This document shows, piece by piece, positions 17,801-30,600 of a stretch of 64,000 nt of DNA (position 1 is the stretch's first letter; each line of letters starts with the position of its first letter). The translations under genes and the position numbers were made by a program. The notes beneath the pieces were generated by a model. The model did not search any database. It had not been told where the DNA came from and saw only the letters and a list, made by a program, of their open reading frames with translations. Origin of the DNA: Bryopsis sp. KO-2023 (lineage: Eukaryota > Chlorophyta > Ulvophyceae > Bryopsidales > Bryopsidaceae); assembly GCA_030272585.1 (NCBI GenBank), contig BSYQ01000012.1, positions 806,001 to 870,000 of the forward strand, read 5' to 3'.

Positions 17801-18233
17801 CCAAGACGGGATCATGGAGTTCCTTCGACGGCGTTTCAACCGCCAGACCACTATTAACGAGTTCTTTATAGTTTGATTCGAATGCGTGCGCGTCTGGGAG
17901 AGGGGAAATGTCGGACATCGGATTGTTAACCAATCGCTTAATTAGCCCGAAAACGCGTGGCCCGAATGTGGTTAACAAAGCGACTTCTACTGTATATATA
18001 TGTCTGTAAGAGATTTTTTAAAAAAGGGAAAAAGACATACTGGGTTGTGCATGGTTGATTCAAAGGTTTTTCGTTTGGTCAGGTCGCTGATGGCTGTGGA
18101 CAAGAAAGTCTTGGATGGAAAGCTGCGGTTGATCTTGCTGAAAGGGCCCCTTGGTGAATGTGTGGTGACCAGCGATTTCGACCCTGCTGTTTTGGATGCC
18201 ACCCTCGATGCATTCTGTGGGAAAACAGATTAA
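14826..18233 (+). CDS. DHQS: 3-dehydroquinate synthase, stand-alone, with N-terminal leader, 6 exons
   Basis: Converts DAHP to 3-dehydroquinate, step 2 of the shikimate pathway. Exons: 14826-15184, 15623-15848, 16175-16474, 16851-17018, 17296-17396, 18083-18233. All phases close to 434 residues. The first about 70 residues are Ser/Arg-rich with few acids, like a plastid transit peptide. The first 20 residues are only mildly hydrophobic, so a bipartite secondary-plastid leader is unproven. The enzyme core has the NAD-site [13 protein letters not shown], then [34 protein letters not shown], the zinc/active-site [11 protein letters not shown] and HGEAVSAGM, and a C-terminal MAVDKKV. It is not fused to other shikimate enzymes, unlike AROM proteins. 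14826 is the first ATG after an in-frame stop (14748). Confidence 0.95.
17420..17992. mobile_element. Tc1/mariner-pogo-like non-autonomous DNA element (MITE)
   Basis: 573 bp flanked by TA on both sides, with terminal inverted repeats of about 24 bp that begin CAGTAGAAGTCGCTTT and have about two mismatches. It sits in DHQ synthase intron 5. No transposase frame is present. A roughly 25-bp unit containing AACAGTCGAACAAAATGAAC is tandemly doubled near 17613-17662. The CAGT-starting termini and TA target fit the pogo/Tigger group by pattern only. Confidence 0.8.
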
Positions 18234-19137
18234 GAAACCCAATGAAAAATCCATTCGGCCCATAATTTCTCGGGCAGTTCGGCTTTTCTTGGGCTGTGTT
18301 TTTCTTTTTGTTGAGCATTTTCTTGGGGTTGGAAAGAAGATATATCCTTGGTCAGACAAAGAGTTGGTTGGATTTCCTGGGTGGATGTGGTTTTGTTTTT
18401 GTTATTTAGTAGCAGAACTTTTGAGGTAGGTTTTATGAAAAGAGGGGGTATGTAGAGATATGACTAATGGCAAATCAAACACTTGAGAGTATTTGGTGGA
18501 GCGGAAAAGGAATCCCCTTGAAGTTTACCTGGCACCTGACTTGTGACATGTCAGAGTTTCAGACGGAAGAGTATTTGGCCTTCTGAGTTTGTACAATCTA
18601 TTATGCGGTCTACGAAATGAATTGGCCCCAAGTCTGCCATTATCGCATGAGTGCTGGTGAAAATTTTGCCTCCCAATCGAAGTCTTAAATACACGGAAGC
18701 ATCAGGCCAGGGGTCCCTGGCGTTCAAATCTCGACGAAGGGGCAGAATCCTCCTTCCAAAATCCGATCAAAACCAGACTTCCCAGTCTTGTTGAATGCGG
18801 GCAGCCAGCAGCAACACAATATCTATTCCCTGAACACCACACATTCATGATCAAATTACCCACATTGAAAACACAAACAAACATAAATTATATTGTGGAG
18901 GAGAATACAAAAACACATTGAAAACACAAAACAAACATTTTTTTTTTCTCTTTTCCTTCAGCATGCCACATCTACAAGCGAACAAATATCACACAACAAG
19001 CAACTTCAAAGGAATAATCGAAGTGTAATTCTCCAACTTAATTACCGTAGAATCAAAAATTCATTCAACTGCCAGAAACGGGGTGGACGACCACAGATGC
19101 CCCCAAAAAAACATCTTACCTTGTACCCTCCCCCCAA
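18234..19137. other. Intergenic between convergent DHQ synthase and lectin genes
   Basis: Both neighbours end here, so the stretch should hold two 3' UTRs. A short direct repeat (CACATTGAAAACACAAACAAAC-like) occurs near 18860 and 18913. No coding signal seen. Confidence 0.5.
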
Positions 19138-20112
19138 CTATCGATTTTTTCCATCCACCAACGCGAACACTTGGACCTCGCACAACGTCAAAGATTCCTC
19201 CGCAGAAACACTGACAGTCACGTGGCGACCCCTGAGGAGAGCGCACTTGAACTCCATGGTTTCCCCCTTTCCGATCCTTTCCCCCGTCGCGCAAACGGCG
19301 TTCAATTTCGAGTCCACACTTTCACCCACTCGAATATGGAGGTTGCGCAGGCGTTCGTGGCAGCAATCCAACCGGTTGGTTATGAGAACCCGAGTGACTG
19401 TGTAAGAGGCCCCCAAATCCACTTGCCACCATGGATTTAGCTCAGTTTGAGTGTGTGTGCAACTCCCCCCCGAATAGTTTGGATTCGCGTCACCGTCGAT
19501 GGCCCTACCGGGCGCACCATCGTAAGCCAAGGAAGATTGACTCGCCAGTTTCCCTTGGCTCACCAACAATTCGGCGGCGCTGCACTGTCCGTCGCCTTGG
19601 AGATCGTATTTGTATTTGATGTGCTTCAGGAACTCTGTGTAGATTTCGTTCTGGTTGTGAGCGGCGTCGTGATTCCTGAGACAGAAAGCGGCGCCGGATT
19701 TCCCAAAGGGAAATCCATCGCAGCCCGCCGTGGACAAACACTCGGACTTGGCACCTTCCAGTGTGTTCCATTGGGCGCACTTGATGATGGTATATTCCGC
19801 TCCACCAGACGGAATATCATCACCTTCCGTCAATCCAAGGGAATCGCACGACTCAGCGCCAGCTGAACATAAGAAAACACACACACACACACAGCACAGG
19901 GACTGGTCAAATCTGGTCAGGCCAGAAACTCAAATGGGTCGCCTGCAGGCGAGGGTTGATTCACAACAACGAATGATACGTGGATTCTGCAGCTTTGGAG
20001 CGGTGGTCGACTGGCTGCTTTTGCTTTTGCAACAGGCATTCTGTCGTGCCCGCTTACCAGCGAAACTGATGAGCGTCAAAGCGATAGCACAAGAGAAGGT
20101 TTGGGAGGCCAT
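19138..20112 (-). CDS. Secreted F-type lectin (fucolectin) domain protein, 2 exons
   Basis: Predicted secreted carbohydrate-binding protein. Exons 20058-20112 and 19138-19862 give 259 residues. The N-terminus MASQTFSCAIALTLISFAAG is a signal peptide, split by the intron. Residues about 24-115 form a Cys-containing region (SCDSL, IKCAQW, SECLSTAGCDGF, FCLRNHD) that resembles PAN/apple spacing but is not firmly assignable. Residues about 118-255 are an F5/8-type fold with SQSS, AIDGDANPNYSGGSCTH, NPWWQVDLG and ITNRLDCCHERL. The fucose-binding signature HX26RXDX4R is present exactly, from His of SCTH to Arg of CHER. Stop is TAG. F-type lectins are known in animals, some bacteria and some algae. 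Confidence 0.92.
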
Positions 20113-20871
20113 CGTAGAAGAGTTCGGGCGTGGTGCCAGCACAGCTGCGTTTGGGTGCCTTTCCTTGAAGTTTCGGCGCAGAGGTGGAAGATTCATTAGA
20201 GCAAGATTTGCGCGCGCTGGTGGTCCTGATAACCGATTGAATCTATTTGCTGTTCGATTGGTTCAGCTCACACTGGGCCCCACGAGCAACTTTTAATGAT
20301 TCTTGCTCCTTTTTTACTTTTTCTGTAATGTTGGAATCCCGTAAAGTACCTTGCAGGTCGTTACAGATCTGGACACAGAACTGGAGGATGAAGGGATGCT
20401 TGTCGTTGTGTCTTGGCCTTTTTCTGTGAGATGTTTGTGTCTACAATAAAAACGAAAAGCATAGGGACGGTTGGAATGGGGTTCTAACAACACTGTGGAG
20501 GAGAATGCCATTCTATTATCGATGTTGCGAAAATATATATTGGAGGTCGGTATTCACCTGTGAAACAGTTTTTACAACACAGTTCACGAAACTGTTTTTG
20601 AAATTATTTCTATTTTTTTTTCTTCTTTTTTATTCCGAGAGAACCATCCTTCGAAAAAATTCATCTCCCGATCAATCGATAATCAGAGGAACGAAAAATA
20701 TATTTTTTCTGAGGAGCCCCCTCCAGGTCAGAGTTTATTCAATCAAGAAATCTTTATTATCCAGTGCTCGCTTGCCATTCGCGGCTCCAGACCTTTGGTA
20801 AGAGAAGAAAAAAGGGTGAAAATTAAGTGAATGCATACATATCGGATCACTTTCTTCTTCTATGGTCGTCT
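20113..20871. other. Intergenic: lectin promoter and Cys-rich gene 3' flank
   Basis: 759 bp between two minus-strand genes. Plus-strand open frames here lack family features and look incidental. Confidence 0.5.
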
Positions 20872-23442
20872 TCAAGCTCCAAGACAGGTGCACTTTCTGG
20901 CGTTGGTGAGAATCTTGTGGACAGCGACCTCCCCTGAAGGCGAAGTTTTCCGTTGGAAAAACGCCATGCCACAAGTTTGGCAAAAACAAACAGGATTCGC
21001 GGGGTGGCAGCACTTGGCGACTTCGCCGACGCATATCGGCGGTGGACGCTCTACGCAGCCAGTCTCAGGAAGTGCGGGGCGGCATCTGAACGGGAAATAA
21101 CAATTTTTTTAAAAAACAGCTTGTTTTTGTTTTCGTGTTGACCAAATAGTAGCCATATTGTGTTCGTGGAAAACTTTTCGCCAATTGGGTGTACGTATAT
21201 ACTTTTCTGATACGATCGAAAGGGCATAGTCGACTCACACTTTAAGTCTAGCATCGAAGATTTCCGGGAGCGCCACCAAGAACGCCTTGCAGTGGCCACC
21301 AATACAGATCCCTAGCATCGTCTCTTCAAATCCTGCAAAAAAAACGATTGCTCAAAAACTAAATGTCTGAAAGTCCTATCTCTGGCGGAAATTGCTTGTG
21401 CAATTAAAGGCAGCGTCTGGAACAGAAGAGATCCAGCTTCCACAAATATGTCTACAGATGTTTCAAATGTTTCAATTTACCACCATTGCAGTTTCACCGA
21501 CGGCAGAGCTCAAATGCCCTCGGAAATTAATCTTCTTCACATTTTGCTCGACATTGAACTCGACACTGACACAATCCCTCACATATCGTGTTCCTGTGGC
21601 AGGATTATTGTTCGAGAGGTATACAGTTCGAATAAGGGTGGGTGGACGATTGGAAAGTAGTGGGTGGGTGGTGTGGGAAGTGAGAGAGAATGGGTACGAT
21701 GATAATGGTGCGCATGAACAGCTCATTGATTGAGACTTAAAACAGGCCCCAGGTGTACAGCCATAGTGACCTTCAAGTGTAAACAGATTTCTTAGAATAT
21801 TCCTTTGGAGAGCCTTCTTTTTTTTTGAAAAATATTCTTTTTTTTTATCCTATGTTTTGGTCAATCGATCAGGGTTTGGTCTGTCGGATCGATTCCCAAT
21901 TCTACAAGTTGTTAAAACCAATAAACAAGTTGTTAGAAAAATGACGATTTACGAGCTACATCAGAGGAAATACATCTTATTTTTAAATGTATATATATTT
22001 ATTTAATATACCTGTCATTTTTTGTTGATTCTCACCAGATCCAATAGGTACACTTGCACCTGTCACTTGAACTTGGCATCCGAAAACTGGAAAACAAATT
22101 TTCAGCTTTCGGCCATGCCGAGAATTCCCCGATCTCAGGGCTGCATGAAACCAAAAAATTAAAAATTAAAGCAATATTGAGAAATTTCATCGCAATAATA
22201 ACAAAACGTTACACCAGCTCATGAATGTTCGTTTTTATGGTCCATGGACCTCGAAAAAAAAAGAATAAAAAAAGAATCTTTGGTGGAAGATTTCGACAAA
22301 GTAGATAAATATAAATAAATATATGTATAAATCTACCTTGGGTGCATCCACAATTCAGCAAATTGCATGCTACTGTGTTTGCAAGCTGACACTCCCCTGC
22401 AAAATCCCTCGAGTCGAACTCAAAAAAGTCGATGGCCTGATCTGCTATCTCCAGCACTCCCTCTCTCCTCACAACTGGCGAACTGCAGAAAGAACCCCAC
22501 CCAATATGGACCCCCTCAAAAAGCCACTGGCAATATCTCACTTTTCATGACCAAGAAAACACTGTGCATTTTTAGGTATGCATGGATGAAAGGTGGTGAC
22601 GTTTTTAAGAAAACCAATTGGATCAAAGTTTTGCAAGAGCATTCAAGAAATTGCAGAACCGTGCGTAATGCTCGAGGAGAAAAAAACTCACCGTATGTCC
22701 AACGCCGCCTGTCGAGTGATTTTCCTCCCAAAAGTTTTCATGTTGCACGACCCCAAATATACCCTGACGTCTGACATACAATAAAATACTCATGATGCCA
22801 CATCAATAAAACACTGGGAGAATAACGTCGGCACATAACCGCGGTTCGAGGGGGGGTTCGTCGACAGATATGAGTGCTGGCAATTCCAGGATGTCTTGGG
22901 GGCAGATATTTTTCGGAACGGTGGCTGAAGTACTGCTGGTGTGGAGATAGCTCGCGTGGTGCAATGCTTGAATCTCACTCGGAAGTTCTCATGACAGAAA
23001 TACTGACTTGGTCGGCAGTAACGCACCTACGAACGCGGGCGTTGCTCAAGGTCGAGATAGACGTCTAAACGATGAAACAAGGGGCGCGAGAAGGAAACAG
23101 GGTAGAGGTAGCGAGACGACAGGTCTACAGTTGGCAGTTCAATATCTCGTTGATCTCCTTCACCAGTGCTCTCTCGGTTTTCGTAACGAATGGACAACGT
23201 AAGCAACGCAAGACTAAAAACGTTCGACCCAACCAACCCGCCGAGAAGGATCCCAAACGCAGCGAGGCTGGGTGACCGTCGATGGGGGTGTGGCGCTAAG
23301 CTACTGCACGCATATTACTTGTGTATGCAATGATACAAACTCCCCCAAGTTTTCACGTATCCTCACCTGAACAAGTGTGCGCATCGCTCGCCAACGTAAC
23401 CACGGCAAGAAGGCCGAGCACGAGCGTGGCGGAAACTCCCAT
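20872..23442 (-). CDS. Secreted cysteine-rich protein of unknown function, 7 exons
   Basis: I do not recognise the family. Exons: 23367-23442, 23129-23213, 22692-22763, 22337-22482, 22036-22086, 21239-21332, 20872-21085. Phases close to 245 residues. The start codon opens a strong signal peptide (MGVSATLVLGLLAVVTLASD). The mature part is rich in Cys pairs: LRCLRCPF, GECQLANTVACNLLNCGC, GICIGGHCK, a 3' exon with KCCHPANPVCFCQTCG, and a C-terminal KCTCLG. There are no membrane segments after the signal. The exon 2 donor (GTAGAC) and the exon 3 acceptor are weaker than the rest but fit the phase. It stands tail-to-head with the lectin gene, another secreted protein. Confidence 0.75.
21630..21765 (+). 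repeat. Dispersed repeat, copy 1 of 3
   Basis: About 130 bp containing GGTGGGTGGACG, GAACAGCTCATTGATTGAGA and AGGCCCCAGGT. It matches 62380-62500 (same strand) and 61915-62045 (opposite strand). It lies in an intron of the Cys-rich secreted gene. Confidence 0.6.
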
Positions 23443-24652
23443 CGAGCGAGCGGAGGAGGCGACTTCCACGAAAATAGGACACTGGACCTGCGTTCGTTTT
23501 TCACGGTCAGGTGCTCTTGTGGAAGAAAAGGAGTTGGTCAGCACGAGGGTTCGCAGCACCTTCCGTTTCCTAGCGGTTATGTTTGTGTTCTGTATCTTTC
23601 ACGAGTGGATATTAGCACGAGCCTATCGACACATTGTGAGGACTCTGTGAGATACAAATCGTAATGCTTCTTTGCGTGGGGTGAAGTCACGTGACAGGTA
23701 TGGCTAGTGTGAGAAGAGTGAGGCGTTTGTTCGGATGAAACCGTGGGTGGAACAGTTCTGGCTTGGAAGTACAAACCTGACCTCCTTGCTTTTGATTTTT
23801 TTTTTCTACTGTTGTTTGTTTTCATTGATGGTGCCTTACTGGGTGAAGGTGTGGGACAGAGTAGAATATTATATTCAAATTCATACATTTTGATTTGGTT
23901 GAGAGGCAGAATTTCTTGTAACAGTACTGTTACACCAGTGTGTTTTGTTTGGGTGGTTAATTCTGAAGCTCCATTCCAAGCCAGGAAAAAATAACCCCCC
24001 GAAGAAAGAAAAACAGTTCTTTCAAGAGTTTCTGTTTACACAGTTCAACACAACAGTTCAAACGAAAATATATCGCCCCAACACAAAACATATTTTCTCA
24101 ACCCCTTTACCATCAAACCAAGAAGACGAGATTCCTTTCTGCAAAAAAAAAAGGAGTCTAGTAGTTTTATTGCGACTTCATGACACCAGTCTGAAAAAAA
24201 AAGCGATGATGGACCGAAAGCATATTTTTCAAAATCTCTGTTCAATACAGTCAGAGAATGTTCTGCATCGATCCAGTCAAAAACAAACCTGAGTGATACT
24301 TCCAATAAAAAAACCCGAAAAAACAGAAACTGATTTACTGATGAAAACACCCCCCCTTGCTTTTTCACCTCCCCTTCCCCCCGAAAAAAAAAATCGAGGA
24401 GGATGCAGAATAAGTCCATGTTAATAAACCAACTTTTCTTTTGTCACTTTTGCTTTATGGATATGGTTTTCATCCTCCAATGCTACCATCACACTGTTAT
24501 TGTACATGCCAAAAAACAAAACACAAAAGCTAGACATATGAAATGTATACCTATATAGATACAGCTATACATGTCAAATTATATGTATATAGAAATATAA
24601 CTGTATGTCTCATATGAATATATTTTTCCACTGTGATGAATCCAAGGGCGAT
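23443..24652. other. Intergenic: upstream of the Cys-rich gene, downstream of the WD40-channel gene
   Basis: 1.2 kb. AT-rich toward 24650, where the channel mRNA 3' end is expected. Open frames here are short and lack motifs. Confidence 0.5.
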
Positions 24653-27600
24653 TTAAACAATCGGCCCTGTATCTTGTCTTCTGGTTTCGTCTGCGAAAGG
24701 ATTGCCCTCGACTGGAGCTGTTGAAAACACACAGAACAAAAAAAAAAGGAAAACAGCCGATCAGAAAAAGAAATAGCAGTGCTGTGCTGGTGTTCGTTTT
24801 CCCGAAAGATGATGTTATTTCTTGAGAAAAAAATGAAAGAGATAGCGTTCATTATTTGTCCGACCGAACTTTTCCCACCATCCCCACAAAATTGTGCATT
24901 GAAAAAAAAAAAAAAAAGATCAGGCACACCACCAGAAGCACTCCCCCAAAAAAAGACATATCTACACGAAAACAAAAAAAAGTTGCTGGATCGAAAACAA
25001 ACACCTGTCAATTCTTCTTGGGGGGTTTCCATTCCGTTTGCCCTCAGTACATTCAGCAACGCTTCGAACCTCATGTCTGAGTTTGCTTTCAATCCAGCGT
25101 AGAGATTTTTCATCTCCTTCCTGCAGAATTATTCAAACGAAAAAAAAAAAAAAAAAAACACTCTGAGAAAACTTACCGTAACTTTAAAATCCCAAGACCG
25201 ATTTTTTCTTTTCCATTCCTGGATTTTTTTTAAGAAAAAAAAATTGTTTCCCTGTAGCCCTCCTACTACTAATAAGAAAGTGTGCAACAGATACACAGAG
25301 TCCCTGATTCTATTCTTAGCTGGACTCAGAACCCTTACAAATGTGCTACACAAGTTAACCTGCTCAAAAGCCAGCAAAACAGATCCCTAGTTTTCCAAAC
25401 AAATTTTTAGAGAAGTTCGCAACGTTTTTCCAGTACCCTGTTTTTTTAATTATGTGTAAAAACATCCCCCCCCATCACTCCCCTCAATCCTGCCTTAAAA
25501 CAGAATACCTCAAAATGATGTTCTGCTCAAGAATTCTTCCTTTCCATTCTCCTTGCCTTTCTTTGATGTCTTCTTGTTTGGGCTCCAAAATGTGCAAATA
25601 TTTTCCAATAGTCGCACTTTTTTTTTTTTTAAAACCAACCGAGAAAGAACGAAAATACTGTCAGGTTCTATATCGTCATTTTTTTTGTTTTTTCCAGAAT
25701 CCACATCCACAGAATTTTGCCAGAAACTGAATCAACAGAAGGCATCCTTTTTTTTCCCGTTCGGACTCTGTGGTGTCAAATTGCTCAAAAAACTTGCTTG
25801 CAAGTTTTTCTTTTCTGATTTGGTTTAGGATTAGTTCCAAGGGTTGAGCGGAAAAAAAAAAAAACTTCTATAGCAAAAAAAAGCAACGAAAATTGTGAAA
25901 ACGTTGTGTAAGACAAAAAAAAGGAAGAATGTATAGATTCGATATGCATACCTGCACTTTCGTCTTTTTTTCTGAGACATCATGGACTCCATGTCGTTCA
26001 TCACTTCAGATCGTGCCTTCGGAAAAAAAAAAAGGAAACCACTTAGCGCAAACAAAAACCTTTATTAAAATGCACAAAGTTTTTTTCTGGTCGAAGTAAA
26101 GCATCACGGTCCACCCTCGGGCATGCGAGATATGAGTCTTAAAGAACGAAAAAACGTACTGCCCAAAAAAACTCGATTTCTAGTTTTCTTTCCAGTTTTC
26201 AGATTTATTATTTTTTTTTTGGGGGGGGGGGCGGCGTGAGATCAAAACCACTGCTCCATATCACATTTTTATCTGTTAATAAGACCTGGACTAAATACAT
26301 ATATATTTATATATACCAAAACACCAAAAGCCAAAAATAAAGCCATTTCCTCCATCCCTCCATCCCTCCACCCACCAACAGAAACTGATTCTCCTCAGTG
26401 TTTTTGACCCTGTCAAAGCTATCGCCCATGACAGCGATCAGCAGATTGAGAAGCACGATCATGATGGCCAGCAAATAAATGACAAACATGATGGTCCCAA
26501 TCACTCTGAGGCTGCCGTCCAGAGCGCTCAGCGAATCCAATTGTGTTTCGCCCAGCATCATTCCAAAGGCCGTCAGCATGGAGAGTCCGACGCTCCCATA
26601 CAGCGATTGAGCCTCTGTGTAGCAGCACACAGGGAAAAAAAAATGACGAGGGCAGGGGGTCGAGCACATGGAGATAGAAAAAAATTGGGGGGTGAAAACT
26701 GGCTGATTTCTTACTGATTTTGTGCTATTTCTGTATGTTTTTTTTAGTGAGGTATTGAGCGTTTGAAACTTGACTGGTTTGTTGGTTATCTCAATCCTAG
26801 CTTGATTATTCATGGAGGCCCCTTTTTTGATCGATTTCCGCTTATTCCCAAAACAGTTTAACAGAAAGGGAAAAAAAAAGCCAGAACCTAGCAAGGCTAA
26901 GGAATCCATAAACCTTATATCAAACACTTGTTTTCAATTTCTGATTCGAAAGAGAAATCCCCCCTCCTCCTCCCCAGACCCCTTTTTCCTCGGCCTCACC
27001 TTGCTTCGATTCCTCACACTGCTCGATCTTGACCTGAGTAGTCACTCTGACTTGGATGTCCTCATCGGTGGCATTCGCCACCGAAACATTCCCCCCCTCC
27101 ATGGCCGTCAGATTCCTCCCCATCAGCACTGTTTTCTCCAGGATACAAGGCCGATTGAGATTCACACGGAACAGCACGTAGAAAGCAATCGCAAACCCGA
27201 TCATCAGCCCGAAAGTCAGGATCAGAAACACGATAATGGCTTTAAGGATCTCTTTGATCATGATCACCACCGGGGCGGTCGTCCGGAAGCCTTGCGCATA
27301 CCGGAGCATTTTCCAGGACAGCAGAATCGACTCGGTGCTGACCATCACTGTCAGACTGTTCTGCTCATCCACCTCGGTGGATCCAGCCGCCACAAAAAAG
27401 TGATAGGGAGCAATCACCCCCACCAGAAGTCCATAGGAAGCCAGATCGATCCAGTTCCAGTGAGATTTCGCCCAGCGGAGCAGCCCTCGAGCACCGGATT
27501 CCCGCCGGAAAGCATTCACTTTGGTGAACTCCCTGACTAGGCCCAGCACCCCCAGGATCCAGCAAATCAACAGCGAAAGGGCTGCGTACATGTTGGTTTT

Positions 27601-30600
27601 CCTTCTCGGGGCATTGGCATCCAGAAACTGGTTGAACGAAATCAGCTTCCACAAGCCACCCAGGGAAATTGAGTAGGTCGTGAACAGCAGCCATAACAGG
27701 GCAAAGTGCCAGAGCTCCTCCACCAGGAGCCTCCGTCCATAAATCTTCCAGTGTGCATGAATCACAGCTTTGACGATCGTGGTGGAATAGATCTGACTTC
27801 CTCCATATCTGATCGACAGCTGTTTCATGAAACCACGCTTGTCCAGCGACACTATGTCCGGATAAGGCACCACCCTAGGGATGGCTGAGATCATTTTCGC
27901 CCCATCGGTGGCTGAATCCAGCATGTGGGAGTCTGCCCTGTGTGAAGCCTTCAGATTGTCCATCCACATGCGCTGGAGGCCGGATTGAGTGTAAATCATA
28001 GTGTCGCTGGTGGTTACTTTGAATTCTCGATGCCGAAAGGTGCGTTCGGGGACCTTGATGGTGGGGAGGGTGTGGAAGAGGGTGTCGTCAGACAGGACGG
28101 AGCGATATGCTGATGGGAAAACTTTGGACAGGGGGATCAGGGATGCGGAGTAGACTTTCATCATGGCTGGATGGGAGGTCAAGCCTTTGGACAGGTGTTT
28201 CAGAATGATCTGCCGACGAGAAAGCCACAGGTTAGACATTCGATGCTTAACAGGAGGAAAATGCAGCGCCCTTGAAACGAAGCGAAATGGAACAGGAGAA
28301 CAAAACGAATTGCTGAAAAGGAAAAGTAAAGATGGGAAATGGGGGTTTGGGGGTCTCTAACTAAGACTCATCTCTGGTGTAAAAAGCTTCTTTTTCATGA
28401 TTGATCCTTGGACCGATTTTCTGCTCACCTCAGCGCACTCTGGAATTCTCTTGGACACCGACAAATCCAATGCTGTGGTGATTTTCCCTTCAGTGCAGCT
28501 GTCCGGCTCCACCCCCTTTTCCTTGATCAAGTCCATTGGTACCCGATGCTTCATTGCCCAAGACACCATCCAATCCAGCAGCTCATAGTTCCTGTCCAAA
28601 ATCGCATGCATGGGAATGGTCAACCCCTCGTGGTCAGGGTAATTCAGCAAACCAGCCCCATGCAAATCCAGCTGGCGAGAGATCTCCTTTTCGTCAGTCG
28701 TAGCCTCCGCAAGGTCCAGATTATGCCAATCGTTAAGACACCCTTCCGTTGCATGGACATTCCACACAAAAAGCCCCCCATTCTCCCCAAGGCAAGCCAC
28801 TCGACGGCCATCATGGGAAATCGAAATGAATTTGCTGGGTTGGAGGCCTCGACCCTTGAGGATTTTTGGTTCCGAAACTCCATTGACGTCCAGAATCATC
28901 AGCTGATCGGTGGCTCCATCCTGACATTGAGTGCGTTTCAGCAAGTATTGCCACGTATCATCCGAATAGAACTCTCCGACCTCAGGGAATCGTTCCTTCT
29001 TCTCGTCTGACTCATCTTTTGGATCAGTTTCCCCCTTTGATGTGGAAGTAAATACCGCCTCAAGATCATAACCGCTTGCTGTGGTTGGTGGCGTCTTGAC
29101 ATCAATTTCCTCCGGAACTGGCTCCTGGCCTTCATCGATTGTGCTGACTTGCTGCGGGATGGAGGGATACGGCTCCACCTTGAAAACAGCTTCGTTTGCC
29201 ACTTCAGGAGGACTTTCCCCACCTGCACTAGCCGACCCATTCACAAAAGGTATCTCCTTGAGCAGGACCTCATTCCCATTACTCGTTTCCAGCAGGCCAT
29301 CGGATAATAACGGCAAGGATGGGTGCTCCGCACCCCTCTTCCTGATATCCACCAGCCTGTCGACCACCACCCAATTTGAATTCTCAGCCATGCACACGTT
29401 CGCTGGCACCCTAGCCAAATCCTTGAGATCGGCCTCGGTGGTTTCTGGATTGCAGGTCAGGAACCCCTCCCCTTGCTCCGATATTCTCCAATCGCTCCTC
29501 ACCCCCACCACCGCAAACGACCCCATCATCGATATGTTGTGAGGAAACGACACCACCCCAGAAGGCCCCATCCACAACTTATACTCCAACCTTTGGATTT
29601 TCCTGCGATTCACCAAATCCCACACATTGACCTCCTCCTCGCTGGGCATCAATACACCCCTCGTGCCATCCGAGGAAAACTGGCACCTTTTCAGCCCCCC
29701 ACCTTGTCGCCTCGACACGATCACCTGTTTATGAGGGTCAATCCAGACCAGCATCCCGGTGTCCTCGCAAACCACCACCATTTCCTGACTGTTGGGGTCT
29801 CTGGAAAAGGTGATGCCCCATGCTGGATAGTACTTGCTGCGCAGTTTGGCGATCCGTCTGGAGTGAGTAACCACACATTCGGCGGAGCCCTCCAATTCCC
29901 AGAGCAACACGGACAGATCCCCCATGCAAGTCACGATGCGCTTCCCATGGGGCGAAATCCCAAACACACAAAACCTGTACCGGTTTGAGGAGGTATCCTT
30001 GCCCGAGACCTGATCGTCCAAAGCAGCGGTCTCCTCATTCATTGAATGCTCCAAATACAGCGAGTCTTTGTCCAGAATCCGCCTCGTTTGTTGGGCTTTT
30101 TTTGCCCTCAATAGAGCCTTGATCTCTTTGGCCGAGCATTCCCCTGTCGCACCTGGCAGCAAGGTGTATTTCAACCCAGTCCCCAAATCCCAGACGCTCA
30201 TCACCAACGCATAGGATCGACAAATGCCCAGCAGCTCCCCATCCATCGAAAACCTGCACGTAACCTGCCCGTTGTCGATCAGTTTGTCTGAGCTCTTCAA
30301 AACTGCAGTACTGATGCCTTCCAGCCCCCCTGCCGAGTTCCCCAAAGGCCTGGGATTCCAAACCAGCATGTTTTCCTCGCTGCACAGCAAAAATCGATCC
30401 CCAGCCCACGAGAAATGCAAATCCATGTCTAAGGTATCGCTGTTGGGGTTTTTCGACAGCTCCGCCGGCACACTGAAACCCAAAACTTGAATGCCGGACC
30501 TCGCATCCCAGATATAGCCTTTCTGGGCATCGGCCGAGTAGACACCCAACCACTGCCCGTTCCCGGAGCTAGCGATCAAACCCAATCCGTACGATCTTTG

